From Anaerolineaceae bacterium UBA5404 (GTDB lineage Bacteria > Chloroflexota > Anaerolineae > Anaerolineales > Anaerolineaceae): a stretch of 64,000 nt of DNA. The notes beneath the pieces are model-generated. The model was not told the origin of the DNA, ran no database searches, and saw only the letters and a program-made list of their open reading frames with translations. The translations under genes and the position numbers were made by a program. The stretch covers positions 211,321-275,320 of the forward strand of contig DHNY01000003.1 of assembly GCA_002409625.1 (NCBI GenBank), given 5' to 3'. Shown here piece after piece: positions 45,128 to 53,654 of this stretch. Every line of letters begins with the position of its first letter. Positions within the stretch are counted from its first letter, which is position 1.

Positions 45128-45720
45128 TCTTCAGCCTCAACATCAGGCGCTTCTAATTCTTCATAAGGTTTTTCAAAGAAAATCAGCTCTGTATCGCCAT
45201 ATTTACGGCGGTCAAACTCAACGAAGTGCATATAGCTTTGATCTGACCATTCGATGGGATTAATTTGCACAATTATTTGTCCATCATCGTCTAAAAGCTC
45301 TGGTTTTGCATCTAACAGGCGCATTGCCTTTTCCCACATATCCTTATATTGAGGAGGGGCAACATAAATGAGGTCAAAACCAAATTTGCTGGGGTTTTGC
45401 AGGTATTGAAAGGCATCTCCGCGAATGACCTTGGCTTTTTGAGTAAAACCGGTTGTCTCGAGGTTCGTTTTGATAACTTTGATGGCTTGATGGCTGGTGT
45501 CCAAAAAGATGACTTCCGCGGAGCCGCGGCTTAGTGCTTCGATGCCTACGGCACCGGTGCCACCAAAGAGGTCCAGGATGCTGATATCCTGAACTTCGTC
45601 TGCCAGAATATTGAACAGCGCTTCTTTCACCTGATCGGTAATGGGACGCGTGGAATCGCCCGGCACTGTTTTGAGCCTTTTGCCTTTGGCACTGCCTGAA
45701 ACAACCCTTAATGTTGCCAT
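45124..45720 (-). CDS. rsmD: 16S rRNA (guanine966-N2)-methyltransferase, RsmD
   Basis: 198 residues of the RsmD family. N-terminal VVSGSAKGKRLKTVPG and RPITDQVKEALFN; motif I LDLFGGTGAVGIEALSRG near residue 50. Motif IV, usually DPPY or NPPY, reads VAPPQYK here (Ala for the usual acid or Asn). The same change may be normal in related Chloroflexota. Its ATG shares one base with the stop of the epimerase upstream, suggesting translational coupling. C-terminus is acidic. Confidence 0.9.
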   Translation of the reverse strand: MATLRVVSGSAKGKRLKTVPGDSTRPITDQVKEALFNILADEVQDISILDLFGGTGAVGIEALSRGSAEVIFLDTSHQAIKVIKTNLETTGFTQKAKVIRGDAFQYLQNPSKFGFDLIYVAPPQYKDMWEKAMRLLDAKPELLDDDGQIIVQINPIEWSDQSYMHFVEFDRRKYGDTELIFFEKPYEELEAPDVEAED

Positions 45721-46676
45721 TATGCCAGAACCCTTTCACGCAGGTGAGCTATGGTTCGTCTGAGACCCTCTTCGAGGCTTATTTTAGGCTCCCAGCCCAG
45801 CAAAGTTCGCGCTTTGCTGATGTCTGGCTGACGCCGACGGGGATCATCGCCCAGCCCATCAAATTCATGGTATGAGATTCCGGCGGGATTTTGAGCCAAT
45901 TGGTTGATGATTAAAGCGAATTCATTAATGCTGGTTTCGCGGTCGCTGCCCAGGTTGATTGGCTGATGAACTTCACTGTGCATGAGTTTCAGGATACCTT
46001 CAAGCAGGTCATCAACATAGCAAAAACTGCGGGTTTGTGCGCCATTGCCGTAAATGGTCAAGGCTTCCTGACGCAAAGCTTGTTGGATAAAATTGGGCAC
46101 AACCCGGCCATCGTCCAGTCCCATGCGAGGACCAAAGGTGTTAAAGATGCGGGCAATGCGGGTATTGATTCCATGAAAATTATGGTAAGCCATGGTGAGT
46201 GCTTCAGCGAAGCGTTTGGCTTCATCATAAACCGATCGGGGTCCGATGGGATCCACATTTCCCCAATAAGATTCGTTTTGCGGATGGACGAGTGGGTCGC
46301 CATAGATTTCACTGGTTGAGGCGAGCAAGTAACGTGCGCCATGAGCTTTGGCAACCCCTAAAGAATTCAGCGTGCCCAATGCGCCAGCCTTTAATGTTTG
46401 AATGGGTAGGTTGGGGTAGCCAAAGGGCGATGCCGGGTTGGGACTGGCAGGCGATGCAAAATGTAAAACGAAGTCTAGCTTTTGGTCAATTCGGATGAAT
46501 TGTGAAGCATCTTGTTGGATGAACGAGAATTGAGGATTGTTTTTGAGGTGCGCAAGATTTTCTGGTTTGCCAGTAATAAAATTGTCAAGACCAATGACTT
46601 GATAACCTTCTTTTATAAGTTTGTCTGCCAGGTTTGAACCTAAAAAGCCAGCAGCACCAGTGAGCAAAATACGCAT
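45720..46676 (-). CDS. NAD-dependent sugar nucleotide epimerase/decarboxylase
   Basis: 318 residues, short-chain extended dehydrogenase fold. N-terminal GAAGFLGSNLADKL binds NAD; STSEIYGDP near 120 and Y-x3-K in SVYDEAKRF near residue 150 form the active site. The overall wording (DDGRVVPNFI, SFCYVDDL) is close to UDP-glucuronate decarboxylase, giving UDP-xylose; a related epimerase is possible. The ATG is at 46676, six bases after GAAAGG; the TTG two codons up is weaker. Cotranscribed with rsmD. Confidence 0.88.
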   Translation of the reverse strand: MRILLTGAAGFLGSNLADKLIKEGYQVIGLDNFITGKPENLAHLKNNPQFSFIQQDASQFIRIDQKLDFVLHFASPASPNPASPFGYPNLPIQTLKAGALGTLNSLGVAKAHGARYLLASTSEIYGDPLVHPQNESYWGNVDPIGPRSVYDEAKRFAEALTMAYHNFHGINTRIARIFNTFGPRMGLDDGRVVPNFIQQALRQEALTIYGNGAQTRSFCYVDDLLEGILKLMHSEVHQPINLGSDRETSINEFALIINQLAQNPAGISYHEFDGLGDDPRRRQPDISKARTLLGWEPKISLEEGLRRTIAHLRERVLA

Positions 46677-46771
46677 TTTCAACCTTTCTTTCTCGTTTAA
46701 GGTAGCTTAGAGTATAATCACTTCGCCCATAAACATCTGAATTATAGCATGGGCAAAGAACTGAGAAAAAC

Positions 46772-47338
46772 ATGACCGATACGGAAAAACTGAAACTACT
46801 TGAAGCGCTTTTGTTTAGCTCTCCTGGACTTGCCAGCCCTGAGTCCCTGGCTCAGGCGATGGGGATTAGCAAAAAAGAGTGTAGCCAACTTTTGGAAACA
46901 CTTAAAACCCGCTTGGAAGAAGGGCATGGCATACGCTTACAGACAGTCCAAAACCAGTATCAATTGGTGACCGCGGCGGAATATGCAACCGTGATTGAAA
47001 ACTTTTTAGGCTTAGAAGTTACTACAAGGCTCAGCCAGGCTGCATTAGAGGCATTGGCGATTGTGGCTTATAAACAACCAACCACACGTCCAGAAATTGA
47101 CAGCATCCGAGGCGTGAACAGCGATGGCGTAGTGCGTAATTTGCTCACCCGCGGTTTGATTCAAGAGCTTGGTCGATCAGATGCTATCGGCCGGCCAATT
47201 CTTTATGGTGTAACACCTGAATTTTTACAACACTTCGGACTGGAAAGTCTGGAGCAATTACCCGAGCTCAATTTGGATGAGATTTTGCAAGCCAAATCTG
47301 AGAGCGGTATAGATGAACCGGAATTATTGAAAGACTAA
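46772..47338 (+). CDS. scpB: Segregation and condensation protein B
   Basis: 188 residues. Starts with the winged-helix region KLLEALLFSSPGLAS and has the family segment TRLSQAALEALAIVAYKQPTTRPEIDSIRGVNSDGVVR near residue 90, then LIQELGR and GRPILYG. ScpB binds kleisin ScpA in SMC condensin. scpA is not next to it in this window. Its stop overlaps the first base of rluB (TAATG), so the two are translationally coupled. Confidence 0.94.
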   Translation: MTDTEKLKLLEALLFSSPGLASPESLAQAMGISKKECSQLLETLKTRLEEGHGIRLQTVQNQYQLVTAAEYATVIENFLGLEVTTRLSQAALEALAIVAYKQPTTRPEIDSIRGVNSDGVVRNLLTRGLIQELGRSDAIGRPILYGVTPEFLQHFGLESLEQLPELNLDEILQAKSESGIDEPELLKD

Positions 47339-48066
47339 TGGCAGAAGAACGATTGCAAAAAATACTGGCAGCTGCCGGATATGGCTCTCGCCGGGCCTGC
47401 GAGCTCATTATTGAAGCCGGCAAAGTGCGTGTAAATGGCAAACTTGCCAAATTGGGTGATAAGGCTGATGCGGAAAAGGATGCCATCATGGTGGATGGAA
47501 AGCTTTTGCGGGGCGTACAGCCAAAGGTTTATATCGCCATCTACAAGCCACGCGGCTATCTATCGGATTATGATGAGAATTTCCCCCGCCCAACGGTTTT
47601 GGATTTAATTGAGGTTTCTGATCAGATTTTTCCTGTTGGACGCTTGGATTTTGATAGCGAAGGGCTGGTTTTGATGACCAATGATGGGGAATTGGCGAAT
47701 AGATTAACCCATCCGCGTTATGAGCATGAAAAAGAATATGAAGTTTTGGTCAATCATATGCCTGACGAGAAACAGCTCGAAATCTGGCGACGAGGCGTGG
47801 TTTTGGAGGATGGTTATCGCACCAAACCAGCTAAAGTGGAGTTTATCAACAAAGTTCATAATGGCGCCTGGTTAAGAATTACCTTAAAGGAAGGTAAGAA
47901 GCGCCAGATTCGGGTGACCGGTTTGCGCATTGGTCTGCCAGTGAGGAAGATTAAGCGTGTGCGCATTGGAACCCTAAAATTAGGTCAACTCAAACCCAAA
48001 GAGTGGCGTTATTTGAGCGACAAAGAGGTTGACACATTAAAGCGCTACGCCGGACTGCTTAAGTAG
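47338..48066 (+). CDS. rluB: RluB-type 23S rRNA pseudouridine synthase
   Basis: 242 residues. N-terminal S4 RNA-binding domain (EERLQKILAAAGYGSRRACE). Then IYKPRGYLSDYDE, the catalytic motif GRLDFDSEGLVLMTND with the active Asp near residue 102, and EGKKRQIRVTGLRIG. RluB makes pseudouridine 2605 in 23S rRNA; an RluB/RsuA group assignment is safe, the exact site is not. The pairing with scpB is common in many bacteria. Confidence 0.93.
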   Translation: MAEERLQKILAAAGYGSRRACELIIEAGKVRVNGKLAKLGDKADAEKDAIMVDGKLLRGVQPKVYIAIYKPRGYLSDYDENFPRPTVLDLIEVSDQIFPVGRLDFDSEGLVLMTNDGELANRLTHPRYEHEKEYEVLVNHMPDEKQLEIWRRGVVLEDGYRTKPAKVEFINKVHNGAWLRITLKEGKKRQIRVTGLRIGLPVRKIKRVRIGTLKLGQLKPKEWRYLSDKEVDTLKRYAGLLK

Positions 48067-48090
48067 TTATTTAGACCAAGAGTTGATGAA

Positions 48091-48118
48091 GCCATATCCT
48101 AGCAGATAAGGCTTTTTT
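48091..48118 (+). terminator. Terminator of scpB-rluB
   Basis: Stem GCC-TATC/GATA-GGC with a bulge, loop CTAGCA, then T6; 25 bases after the stop. Confidence 0.6.
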
Positions 48119-48237
48119 CTTTGTATGGACTGTTCAATAACAGGGGAGATAGCCAAATAGCAAGCTTAAAACATCATGTTGATAACTTGCAAATGAGGGT
48201 AAGCAGAGTGCGTAATCAACTGCATACGGACACCCGG

Positions 48238-48281
48238 GGTAAAAAAGAGCCTTTCCAGTAGATGATGTAGAAAGGCTCTTC
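48238..48281 (-). terminator. Terminator of the LRR gene
   Basis: On the minus strand, stem AAGAGCCTTTC/GAAAGGCTCTT with a long loop and T run; placed between two convergent genes. Confidence 0.8.
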
Positions 48282-48305
48282 TTGGTGGTATGGGGTTTGA
48301 TTTAT

Positions 48306-49184
48306 TTATTTGTTAATCACGGGCAAGTAGTTGAAAAAACGTCTGCCAACTTGGGTTTTATCCCAATCGGGATCTTTTACATACATAAAGTCTGAAGGTG
48401 GGTTGGGTTGAGGCACGTTGAGCAGGTTATAACCCAGGTCGGTTTTGAAAACACCACGACAAGGACTTCCCAGATCCCCTTTAACACAAAGGTTGATAAG
48501 ATTGGCAAAGCTTGGAGGCATATTTCCTGTAAGATAGTTGTGGCTGATGTCAAAGTGAATCAATTGTATAAGCTTGCCAATTTCTGTTGGTATACTCCCA
48601 GATAGAAAATTATGACTAAGATCTAATATTGCCAATCTCAACAAGTTGCCTAATTCGCTGGGTATCGTGCCACTCAACTGGTTATAATGAAGATCGAGGA
48701 CTGTCAAGTTCGACAATTGGATCAGTTCGCTGGGTATCGTGCCAGTCAACTGGTTATAAGCAAGATTGAGGACTGCTACATGAGATGCAAAAACCTCGAC
48801 ACCATCCCAATTTCCTACTGTGTTTGTTAAGAGCTAGTTGGTATTGTCTGTCCAACCAGCGCCATTGGTGCTTTCATAAAGCGCAACCAAGGCTTCACAT
48901 TCGATTCGGGGCACATCAGTTACTGTGCCACAGTCAAACGCTTGCACCTGTTCCTGGGTTCGTTTGAGGCTTTCTTCGGTGGGTGGGATGAACTCACGTT
49001 CTTGCTTGGGCGCGTCTTTCTGGTACCTAAGCCAGGGTTCTTCATAGTCTTCTAAAAATTCTTGTGGGAAATGAGGGTTTGTTTGCTCCTCTGGGATGGG
49101 TGCCTGAGCTTGAGCCAAACCAGCGTGGGCGCTGGTAAGGATTAAGCACATACAAATAATGAGTTAAAGTGCTGTTTTTTTCAT
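48306..49184 (-). pseudogene. Secreted leucine-rich-repeat protein with two in-frame stops
   Basis: One continuous frame of 293 codons from ATG 49184 (GGGAAG three bases upstream) to 48306, interrupted by TAA at codon 7 (49164-49166) and TAG at codon 117 (48834-48836). The signal peptide has MKKTAL, stop, then the LIICMCLIL core and TSAHAG. The TAG replaces a Trp codon expected in plant-type LRR starts (GWTDNTN, then LLTNTVGNWDG where Trp precedes LL). After the caps come about five LRR units with LNLAYNQLTGTIPSEL pattern, then a C-terminal cap and the end NYLPVINK, the tail family. The mutations are different in type (TAG from TGG). Either a decaying gene or one read through. A second start at 49151 would give a signal-like N-terminus. 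Confidence 0.8.
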
Positions 49185-49496
49185 AACTTCCCTTTCTTGT
49201 GGATGAATAGTAAAGTTAATTCTAGCATAGGACACCAATAAATTTGGAAAGTCGAAAAACTGATTTTCTGCTGGGATTATGGATGAGCAGGCTTCGCTTC
49301 ACGAACAGTCTGCTCAGGAGTAGGTATTTGAGAGCCTGACCCAAATGCTTGGCATCTAACTTGAAAAGGGCATCCCTTTACCAAACGAAATAAGTGCTGA
49401 TAAATTATTTTAGATGGTGTTTTAAAATGTGGTATGAAAAAAGGTTTTGATACCTTACGATCAAAACCTTTTTGTTCTAATAAACAACAAGAAAAA
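49185..49496. other. 312-base gap with terminator (49438-49474)
   Basis: Left part is the upstream region of the LRR gene. A strong hairpin AAAAGGTTTTGAT/ATCAAAACCTTTTT at 49438-49474 ends the minus-strand 49497 gene. No gene seen between. Confidence 0.7.
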
Positions 49497-50189
49497 CTAA
49501 CCTAAAATGCTTTTAACTTGTTCAAGGTCTGATTCTGGCATTTCGCCTTCTGGATCCTCCCGGTCAAATCGACGGATAATCCGCTTTAGCTCTTTGATAT
49601 CAACGATCTGAATAGGTGGATTATCGAGCACACCAAGGGTGGTTTTATCGGTTAGGATAACCAGTAGAGGCTCAATTCGAGGTTGTTTTGTGTAGGGCAT
49701 GTCATGCTTGTTGAGATAATCCTGTAATCCCTGAATTTGACCAGCAAGTTCTTTCTCTGGGTTACCCAGGCTTTCTTGTCCAATAATGCGCATCATTATG
49801 CCTCTGCCTTTTTCTTTCCATTTGCCATTTACATAACTGATCATGCCAGGGGTAACAACTGGATGAAGTGCGTAAAGTTTATTTGGACCCAAAAGCAGGT
49901 AGGGAACTGGCGTTTTGTGGACATAAAAGCTGTAATCACCGCGAATAGTCTCTAAAGCTGTGTGCATGGTTTCATCGTATCTTGGTGAGCGTGAAAAACG
50001 GCTGGAATAGTACATGCTAAACTGGGTCATCACAAAGCCCACAACCAAAGCCACGTAAGACCACAAAATCAGGTTAGGTCTAAAGGCAAAAAAGAGACCT
50101 GCACCAAGAATAGCCAGACTGGCAATGGTAAGAACATTGCCTATGGTTTTATTTCGTTTGATTTTTTGTTCGTTGATGATTAATCGCAT
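49497..50189 (-). CDS. Two-helix membrane protein of unknown function
   Basis: 230 residues. Two hydrophobic helices (about 20-36 and 41-58) follow a basic N-terminus, then a soluble domain of about 165 residues. It contains SFYVHKTPVPYLLLGPNKLYALHP and later LLVILTDKTTLG, alternating strands with one helix; vaguely like nuclease-related (NERD) folds but without a clear motif. AGAGGA lies four bases before the ATG. Nine bases downstream of plsX on the same strand, so cotranscribed with it or separately expressed. Confidence 0.7.
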   Translation of the reverse strand: MRLIINEQKIKRNKTIGNVLTIASLAILGAGLFFAFRPNLILWSYVALVVGFVMTQFSMYYSSRFSRSPRYDETMHTALETIRGDYSFYVHKTPVPYLLLGPNKLYALHPVVTPGMISYVNGKWKEKGRGIMMRIIGQESLGNPEKELAGQIQGLQDYLNKHDMPYTKQPRIEPLLVILTDKTTLGVLDNPPIQIVDIKELKRIIRRFDREDPEGEMPESDLEQVKSILG

Positions 50190-50197
50190 GGTATCCT

Positions 50198-51187
50198 CTA
50201 TTTTTTGATTGCGTTTTGAAGTTCTACAAGCATGTTTGCCTCAATCGCTTTGCGGGCTTGGTCAATGGCGCTAACGATTGCATCGCTGTTTGAGCGACCA
50301 TGACCTACAAAGACCAGCGCGTTGAGCCCCAGGAGTGGTGCGGCACCAATTTCATTGGGATCCAGCATGGCTCGCACTTTCTTAAAGGCAGGTTTGGCAA
50401 GCAGCCCGCCAATTTTTGTTCGTGTGCTTGCCATTAAGCTATCTTTGATGGTTTGCAAAATGAGTTTCGCGACTGCTTCAGACGCTTTTAGAAAAACGTT
50501 ACCGGTAAAGCCATCGGTTACTGCCACGTCAATCTCGCCACCAAAAATTTCTTTTCCCTCAACATTTCCAACAAAACCAGGCACAGTTTTTTGCATCATT
50601 GGATTGGCGTTTTTAACCAAATCATTGCCTTTGTGGGCTTCTTCGCCGTTTGAAATGAGACCAACCCGGGGATTGGCGACATTATTCATCAAGCGCGCGT
50701 AAACCGTACCCATTTGACCAAATTGGACTAAAAATTCGGGTCTGCATTCAGCGTTTGCACCAATATCCAAAACGGTGCAAAAGCCGTTTTTTGTGGGGAA
50801 GTTGGCGCAAAGGCAAGGTCGGTTAACGCCTTTGATCAAGCCAAAAAGTTTGGTACCAAAATACATGGCCATGCCAGTATTCCCTGCAGTGACAAAAGCC
50901 TGAGCCTTGCCGTCTTTGATCAGTTGCATGCCAAGGTTCATGGTGTTGAGTTTCTTGGCACGCGCCTCACGGATATCATCATCCATAGCCAGCGCTTCTG
51001 GTGCGTGATGAATGCTGATGCGGGTTTTGTCTCCTGGCAGGGCATCTAACGCGGGTTTTAAGATGGCTTCATCGCCAACCAATGTGATGTTGATGTCCCA
51101 GGTGGCAGTGGCTTGGATGGCACCGAGCAATTCAGGTTGAGGGCGGTCATCGCTGCCCATTGCGTCTAATACAATATTTGTTTTCAA
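50198..51187 (-). CDS. plsX: Phosphate acyltransferase PlsX
   Basis: 329 residues. Converts acyl-ACP and Pi to acyl-phosphate, the first step of phosphatidic acid synthesis in bacteria that use PlsY. The frame shows IVLDAMGSD, FVTAGNTGMAMYFG near 100, VLDIGANAECRPE near 145, LISNGEEAHKGND near 180 and VAVTDGFTGNVFLKASEA near 230. The frame is open further upstream through the tRNA-Leu gene, which is not coding. I chose TTG 51187 because AGAGG lies five bases upstream and the family start KTNIVLDAMG follows it. rpmF and fabH are not adjacent. Confidence 0.93.
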   Translation of the reverse strand: MKTNIVLDAMGSDDRPQPELLGAIQATATWDINITLVGDEAILKPALDALPGDKTRISIHHAPEALAMDDDIREARAKKLNTMNLGMQLIKDGKAQAFVTAGNTGMAMYFGTKLFGLIKGVNRPCLCANFPTKNGFCTVLDIGANAECRPEFLVQFGQMGTVYARLMNNVANPRVGLISNGEEAHKGNDLVKNANPMMQKTVPGFVGNVEGKEIFGGEIDVAVTDGFTGNVFLKASEAVAKLILQTIKDSLMASTRTKIGGLLAKPAFKKVRAMLDPNEIGAAPLLGLNALVFVGHGRSNSDAIVSAIDQARKAIEANMLVELQNAIKK

Positions 51188-51210
51188 TGTCACCTCTTTG
51201 GCGCGTTTGC

Positions 51211-51238
51211 TTGACAAGTTCCGCGCAAAGTATATAAT
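51211..51238 (+). promoter_or_regulatory. Promoter of tRNA-Leu
   Basis: Perfect TTGACA, 16-base spacer, perfect TATAAT, 11 bases before the tRNA. Confidence 0.9.
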
Positions 51239-51249
51239 AAACACTCCAT

Positions 51250-51331
51250 GCGCTGGTGCTGGAATTGGCAGACAGGCTTGGTTGAGGGCCAAGTGCCGCA
51301 AGGCGTGAGGGTTCAACTCCCTCTCAGCGCA
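51250..51331 (+). tRNA. tRNA-Leu (GAG)
   Basis: Type II cloverleaf: acceptor GCGCTGG with CTCAGCGC (last pair G-T), D-arm with AATTGGCAGAC, anticodon stem CTTGG/CCAAG with loop TTGAGGG giving GAG, variable arm TGCCGCAAGGCGT, T-loop GTTCAACTC, discriminator A. CCA is not encoded. Confidence 0.95.
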
Positions 51332-51335
51332 TACG

Positions 51336-51365
51336 AAAGAGCAACATTCGTTGCTCTTTTTGTTT
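51336..51365 (+). terminator. Terminator of tRNA-Leu
   Basis: Stem AAAGAGCAAC/GTTGCTCTTT with loop ATTC, then TTGTTT. Confidence 0.9.
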
Positions 51366-51391
51366 AATGCCTCAATTATACATAAAAACGA

Positions 51392-52825
51392 TCAAGGAAA
51401 GGCTCGTCTGAGCCAAGTTGCCGGATTAACCGGTGTGCCTTGAATGTCGACTTCAAAATGTAAGTGTGGACCGGTTGATCGACCTGTGGTGCCGATAACG
51501 CCAATTAATTGTCCACGTTCTACCACAGCGCCTTCTTCTACCAAGATTTCCTCAAGATGCATGTAAATGGTGTAAACACCCAGTCCATGATCAATGATGA
51601 TGGTGTTGCCACGGACGATTAAACCTGGCAGGGCACCAACCACTTTGCCCACAGCCGGCGCATAAACGTCGGTTCCTTTACAGTAACCCAGATCCAAACC
51701 GGTATGGTAAAAGATTTTGGGATCATCGTTGTAGGTGCGACGACTGCCAAAAGTTGAGATGACACAATCCGCATCCTGGGCAGGGGAATAAAACAAACCG
51801 TCCCAGTGTTGAACCGGCGTAACTGGCGCGAGTAAATCTCTAAATATGGCGTCTTCTGCGCGTATATTATCACCATCTAAGGTTGCCGGGTCTACTCTCA
51901 GTGGTGGATCTGTGGCGTAATTGCCCGATTTAATAACGACCAGTTGATCAAAGCGATATTCAAAGCCATCATCCCGTGTAAAGCTCATCGAAAGTGGGTA
52001 AACGCCGGGTTCGGTAAGGGCATGAATACCCACATAAGCAATTTGCTTGCCGTCTCCAATATCGGTAAATTGGGGTGAAAAATCAAGCAGCTCGGATTTA
52101 ACCTGAACTTTCCCAGGGCTTTCAACGCTAAGATAATAGGTGTCACCCTGACGTAAGGGCAGGTTACCAATGCTGATTGAGCCCACACCAGGAATAGCCA
52201 AAGCGTCTAATTGTGCAACGCTGCTGGGAACGTAAAAACTATCCTGAGGGATAGCTTGATTTGCATTTTGAAGCAAGTTTCGGCGACCCAATGCCCAAGG
52301 GTTTACATTCGATTTTATAGCCAGTTCAAGAAAACTCTGCCCCTCAAGTAAAGTGTTGGGCGCCGTCGGGCTTTCTTGGTCCACATCGGTCATCAAAATT
52401 TCCCTGCCGATGAATAGCTCTGAGGGACTGGTGATGCGATTTAGACGGATAAGTTGACTAAGTTGCGCCTGGCTGCGCCGGCTAAGACTGACCAGACTTG
52501 TACCCAAGCCGACATATTCACTGCTGAGTATGCCTTGCATGCCTGCTAAACTTGGGATTTTGATTTTATCCCCAGGGTGCAGGGTGCTTTCTGGTCCAAG
52601 TTGGTTGACCGACATGATGGCTTCAAGCGTGGTATTAAATTTCGCGGCAATCCACAGGAGCGAATCGCCAGGTTTTACCACATATTCAGGATAGGTGGTT
52701 GCCTGGGCTTGCACTGGTTTACTGCTTGCACCACCCAACAGCAAGCCTGCAAAAAGTAAAAGGATTGAGAGAAGGGTAAAGGCTTTTTGAGCCCGCCCTT
52801 TAACTGACTTGGTATAATCTTTCAT
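51392..52825 (-). CDS. LysM and M23 peptidoglycan hydrolase/endopeptidase
   Basis: 477 residues from ATG 52825. A basic start (TKSVKGRAQK) and a Leu-rich signal end at VQAQA. LysM repeat 1 has YVVKPGDSLLWIAAKFN near residue 45, with KIKIPSL closing it; two weaker LysM-like segments follow (LSQLIRLNRI, LELAIKSN). The C-terminal M23 LytM domain holds zinc ligands HTGLDLG, MHLEE and HLHFEVD near 375-455. It probably cleaves peptide cross-links or regulates an amidase. The frame is open further upstream; no clear ribosome site distinguishes ATG 52843 from 52825. Divergent from xth, 37 bases apart. Confidence 0.85.
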   Translation of the reverse strand: MKDYTKSVKGRAQKAFTLLSILLLFAGLLLGGASSKPVQAQATTYPEYVVKPGDSLLWIAAKFNTTLEAIMSVNQLGPESTLHPGDKIKIPSLAGMQGILSSEYVGLGTSLVSLSRRSQAQLSQLIRLNRITSPSELFIGREILMTDVDQESPTAPNTLLEGQSFLELAIKSNVNPWALGRRNLLQNANQAIPQDSFYVPSSVAQLDALAIPGVGSISIGNLPLRQGDTYYLSVESPGKVQVKSELLDFSPQFTDIGDGKQIAYVGIHALTEPGVYPLSMSFTRDDGFEYRFDQLVVIKSGNYATDPPLRVDPATLDGDNIRAEDAIFRDLLAPVTPVQHWDGLFYSPAQDADCVISTFGSRRTYNDDPKIFYHTGLDLGYCKGTDVYAPAVGKVVGALPGLIVRGNTIIIDHGLGVYTIYMHLEEILVEEGAVVERGQLIGVIGTTGRSTGPHLHFEVDIQGTPVNPATWLRRAFP

Positions 52826-52862
52826 TGAAAATAAGTTTACCATAGGCTTGAAAGGGCGTTTT

Positions 52863-53630
52863 ATGAAGATTACAACTTTTAACGTTAACGGCATTAGGGC
52901 GATTGTTAATAAAGAAGGTACAAATTGGATTCACGAACTGAATTCTGATGTTTTGGGATTGCAAGAGATAAAAGCCAAACCCGAACAAGTGCCTGAAGTT
53001 TTGCATGCGATTGAAGGATATCAGGTGATTTGGAACTCTGCTGAACGTCCTGGTTATAGTGGTACAGCGGTTTTTTATCGTGGCGAACCCCACGCTGTGA
53101 GCCTTGGCATAAACTATCCTATGTTTGATGCTGAAGGACGGGTTATCAGGCTTGAGTACCCCGAATTTTTCCTATATAACATTTATTTTCCCAATGGTGG
53201 TGAAGGAAATCGGCGTGTTCCTGAAAAATTGCAGTTTTATGCAAAATTACTGGAAGAGGCTGATGAAATTCACAAGAGCGGAAAAAGCATCATTATTACC
53301 GGCGATTTTAACACCGCGCACAGGGAAATTGACCTTGAACACCCTAAAGCAAACTCAAAAACGACAGGTTTCTTGCCTGAAGAACGCGCCTGGATTGACA
53401 CTTACCTTGAGCACAATTTTGTAGATGCCTTCCGTCAGCTTTACCCGGATCGCGAAAAAGCTTACACATGGTGGTCTTACCGATCAGCGGCACGGTTGCG
53501 GAATGTTGGCTGGCGGCTGGACTATTTCTTGGTGAGCAAAGAACTCATGCCACGCGTGCAGGACGTAATCATCCATGACGATATTATGGGTTCTGACCAT
53601 TGCCCGGTTACGATGATTTTAAAAGATTAG
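52863..53630 (+). CDS. xth: Exodeoxyribonuclease III / AP endonuclease
   Basis: 255 residues of the ExoIII (XthA) family. N-terminal ITTFNVNGIRAIVNKE; Mg-binding Glu in LGLQEIKA near 34; catalytic Tyr and NIYFPNGG; TGDFNTAHREIDL near 150; SDHCPVTM at the end with His. Acts at abasic sites and 3' ends in base excision repair. AAGGG lies seven bases before ATG; the frame opens five codons earlier (TTG) with no family support. Followed by a hairpin. Confidence 0.95.
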   Translation: MKITTFNVNGIRAIVNKEGTNWIHELNSDVLGLQEIKAKPEQVPEVLHAIEGYQVIWNSAERPGYSGTAVFYRGEPHAVSLGINYPMFDAEGRVIRLEYPEFFLYNIYFPNGGEGNRRVPEKLQFYAKLLEEADEIHKSGKSIIITGDFNTAHREIDLEHPKANSKTTGFLPEERAWIDTYLEHNFVDAFRQLYPDREKAYTWWSYRSAARLRNVGWRLDYFLVSKELMPRVQDVIIHDDIMGSDHCPVTMILKD

Positions 53631-53654
53631 ATCCTATAAAAGCTTAAAAAAGAA

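Noticed and set aside
3926..49184. Global stop-codon reassignment (TAG as sense)
   Set aside because: Many intact housekeeping genes end in TAG (ppdK, rplU, rluB, xth), with no extended frames beyond them.
51188..51316. N-terminal extension of PlsX over the tRNA-Leu gene
   Set aside because: Region holds a tRNA on the opposite strand; family alignment and ribosome site support TTG 51187.
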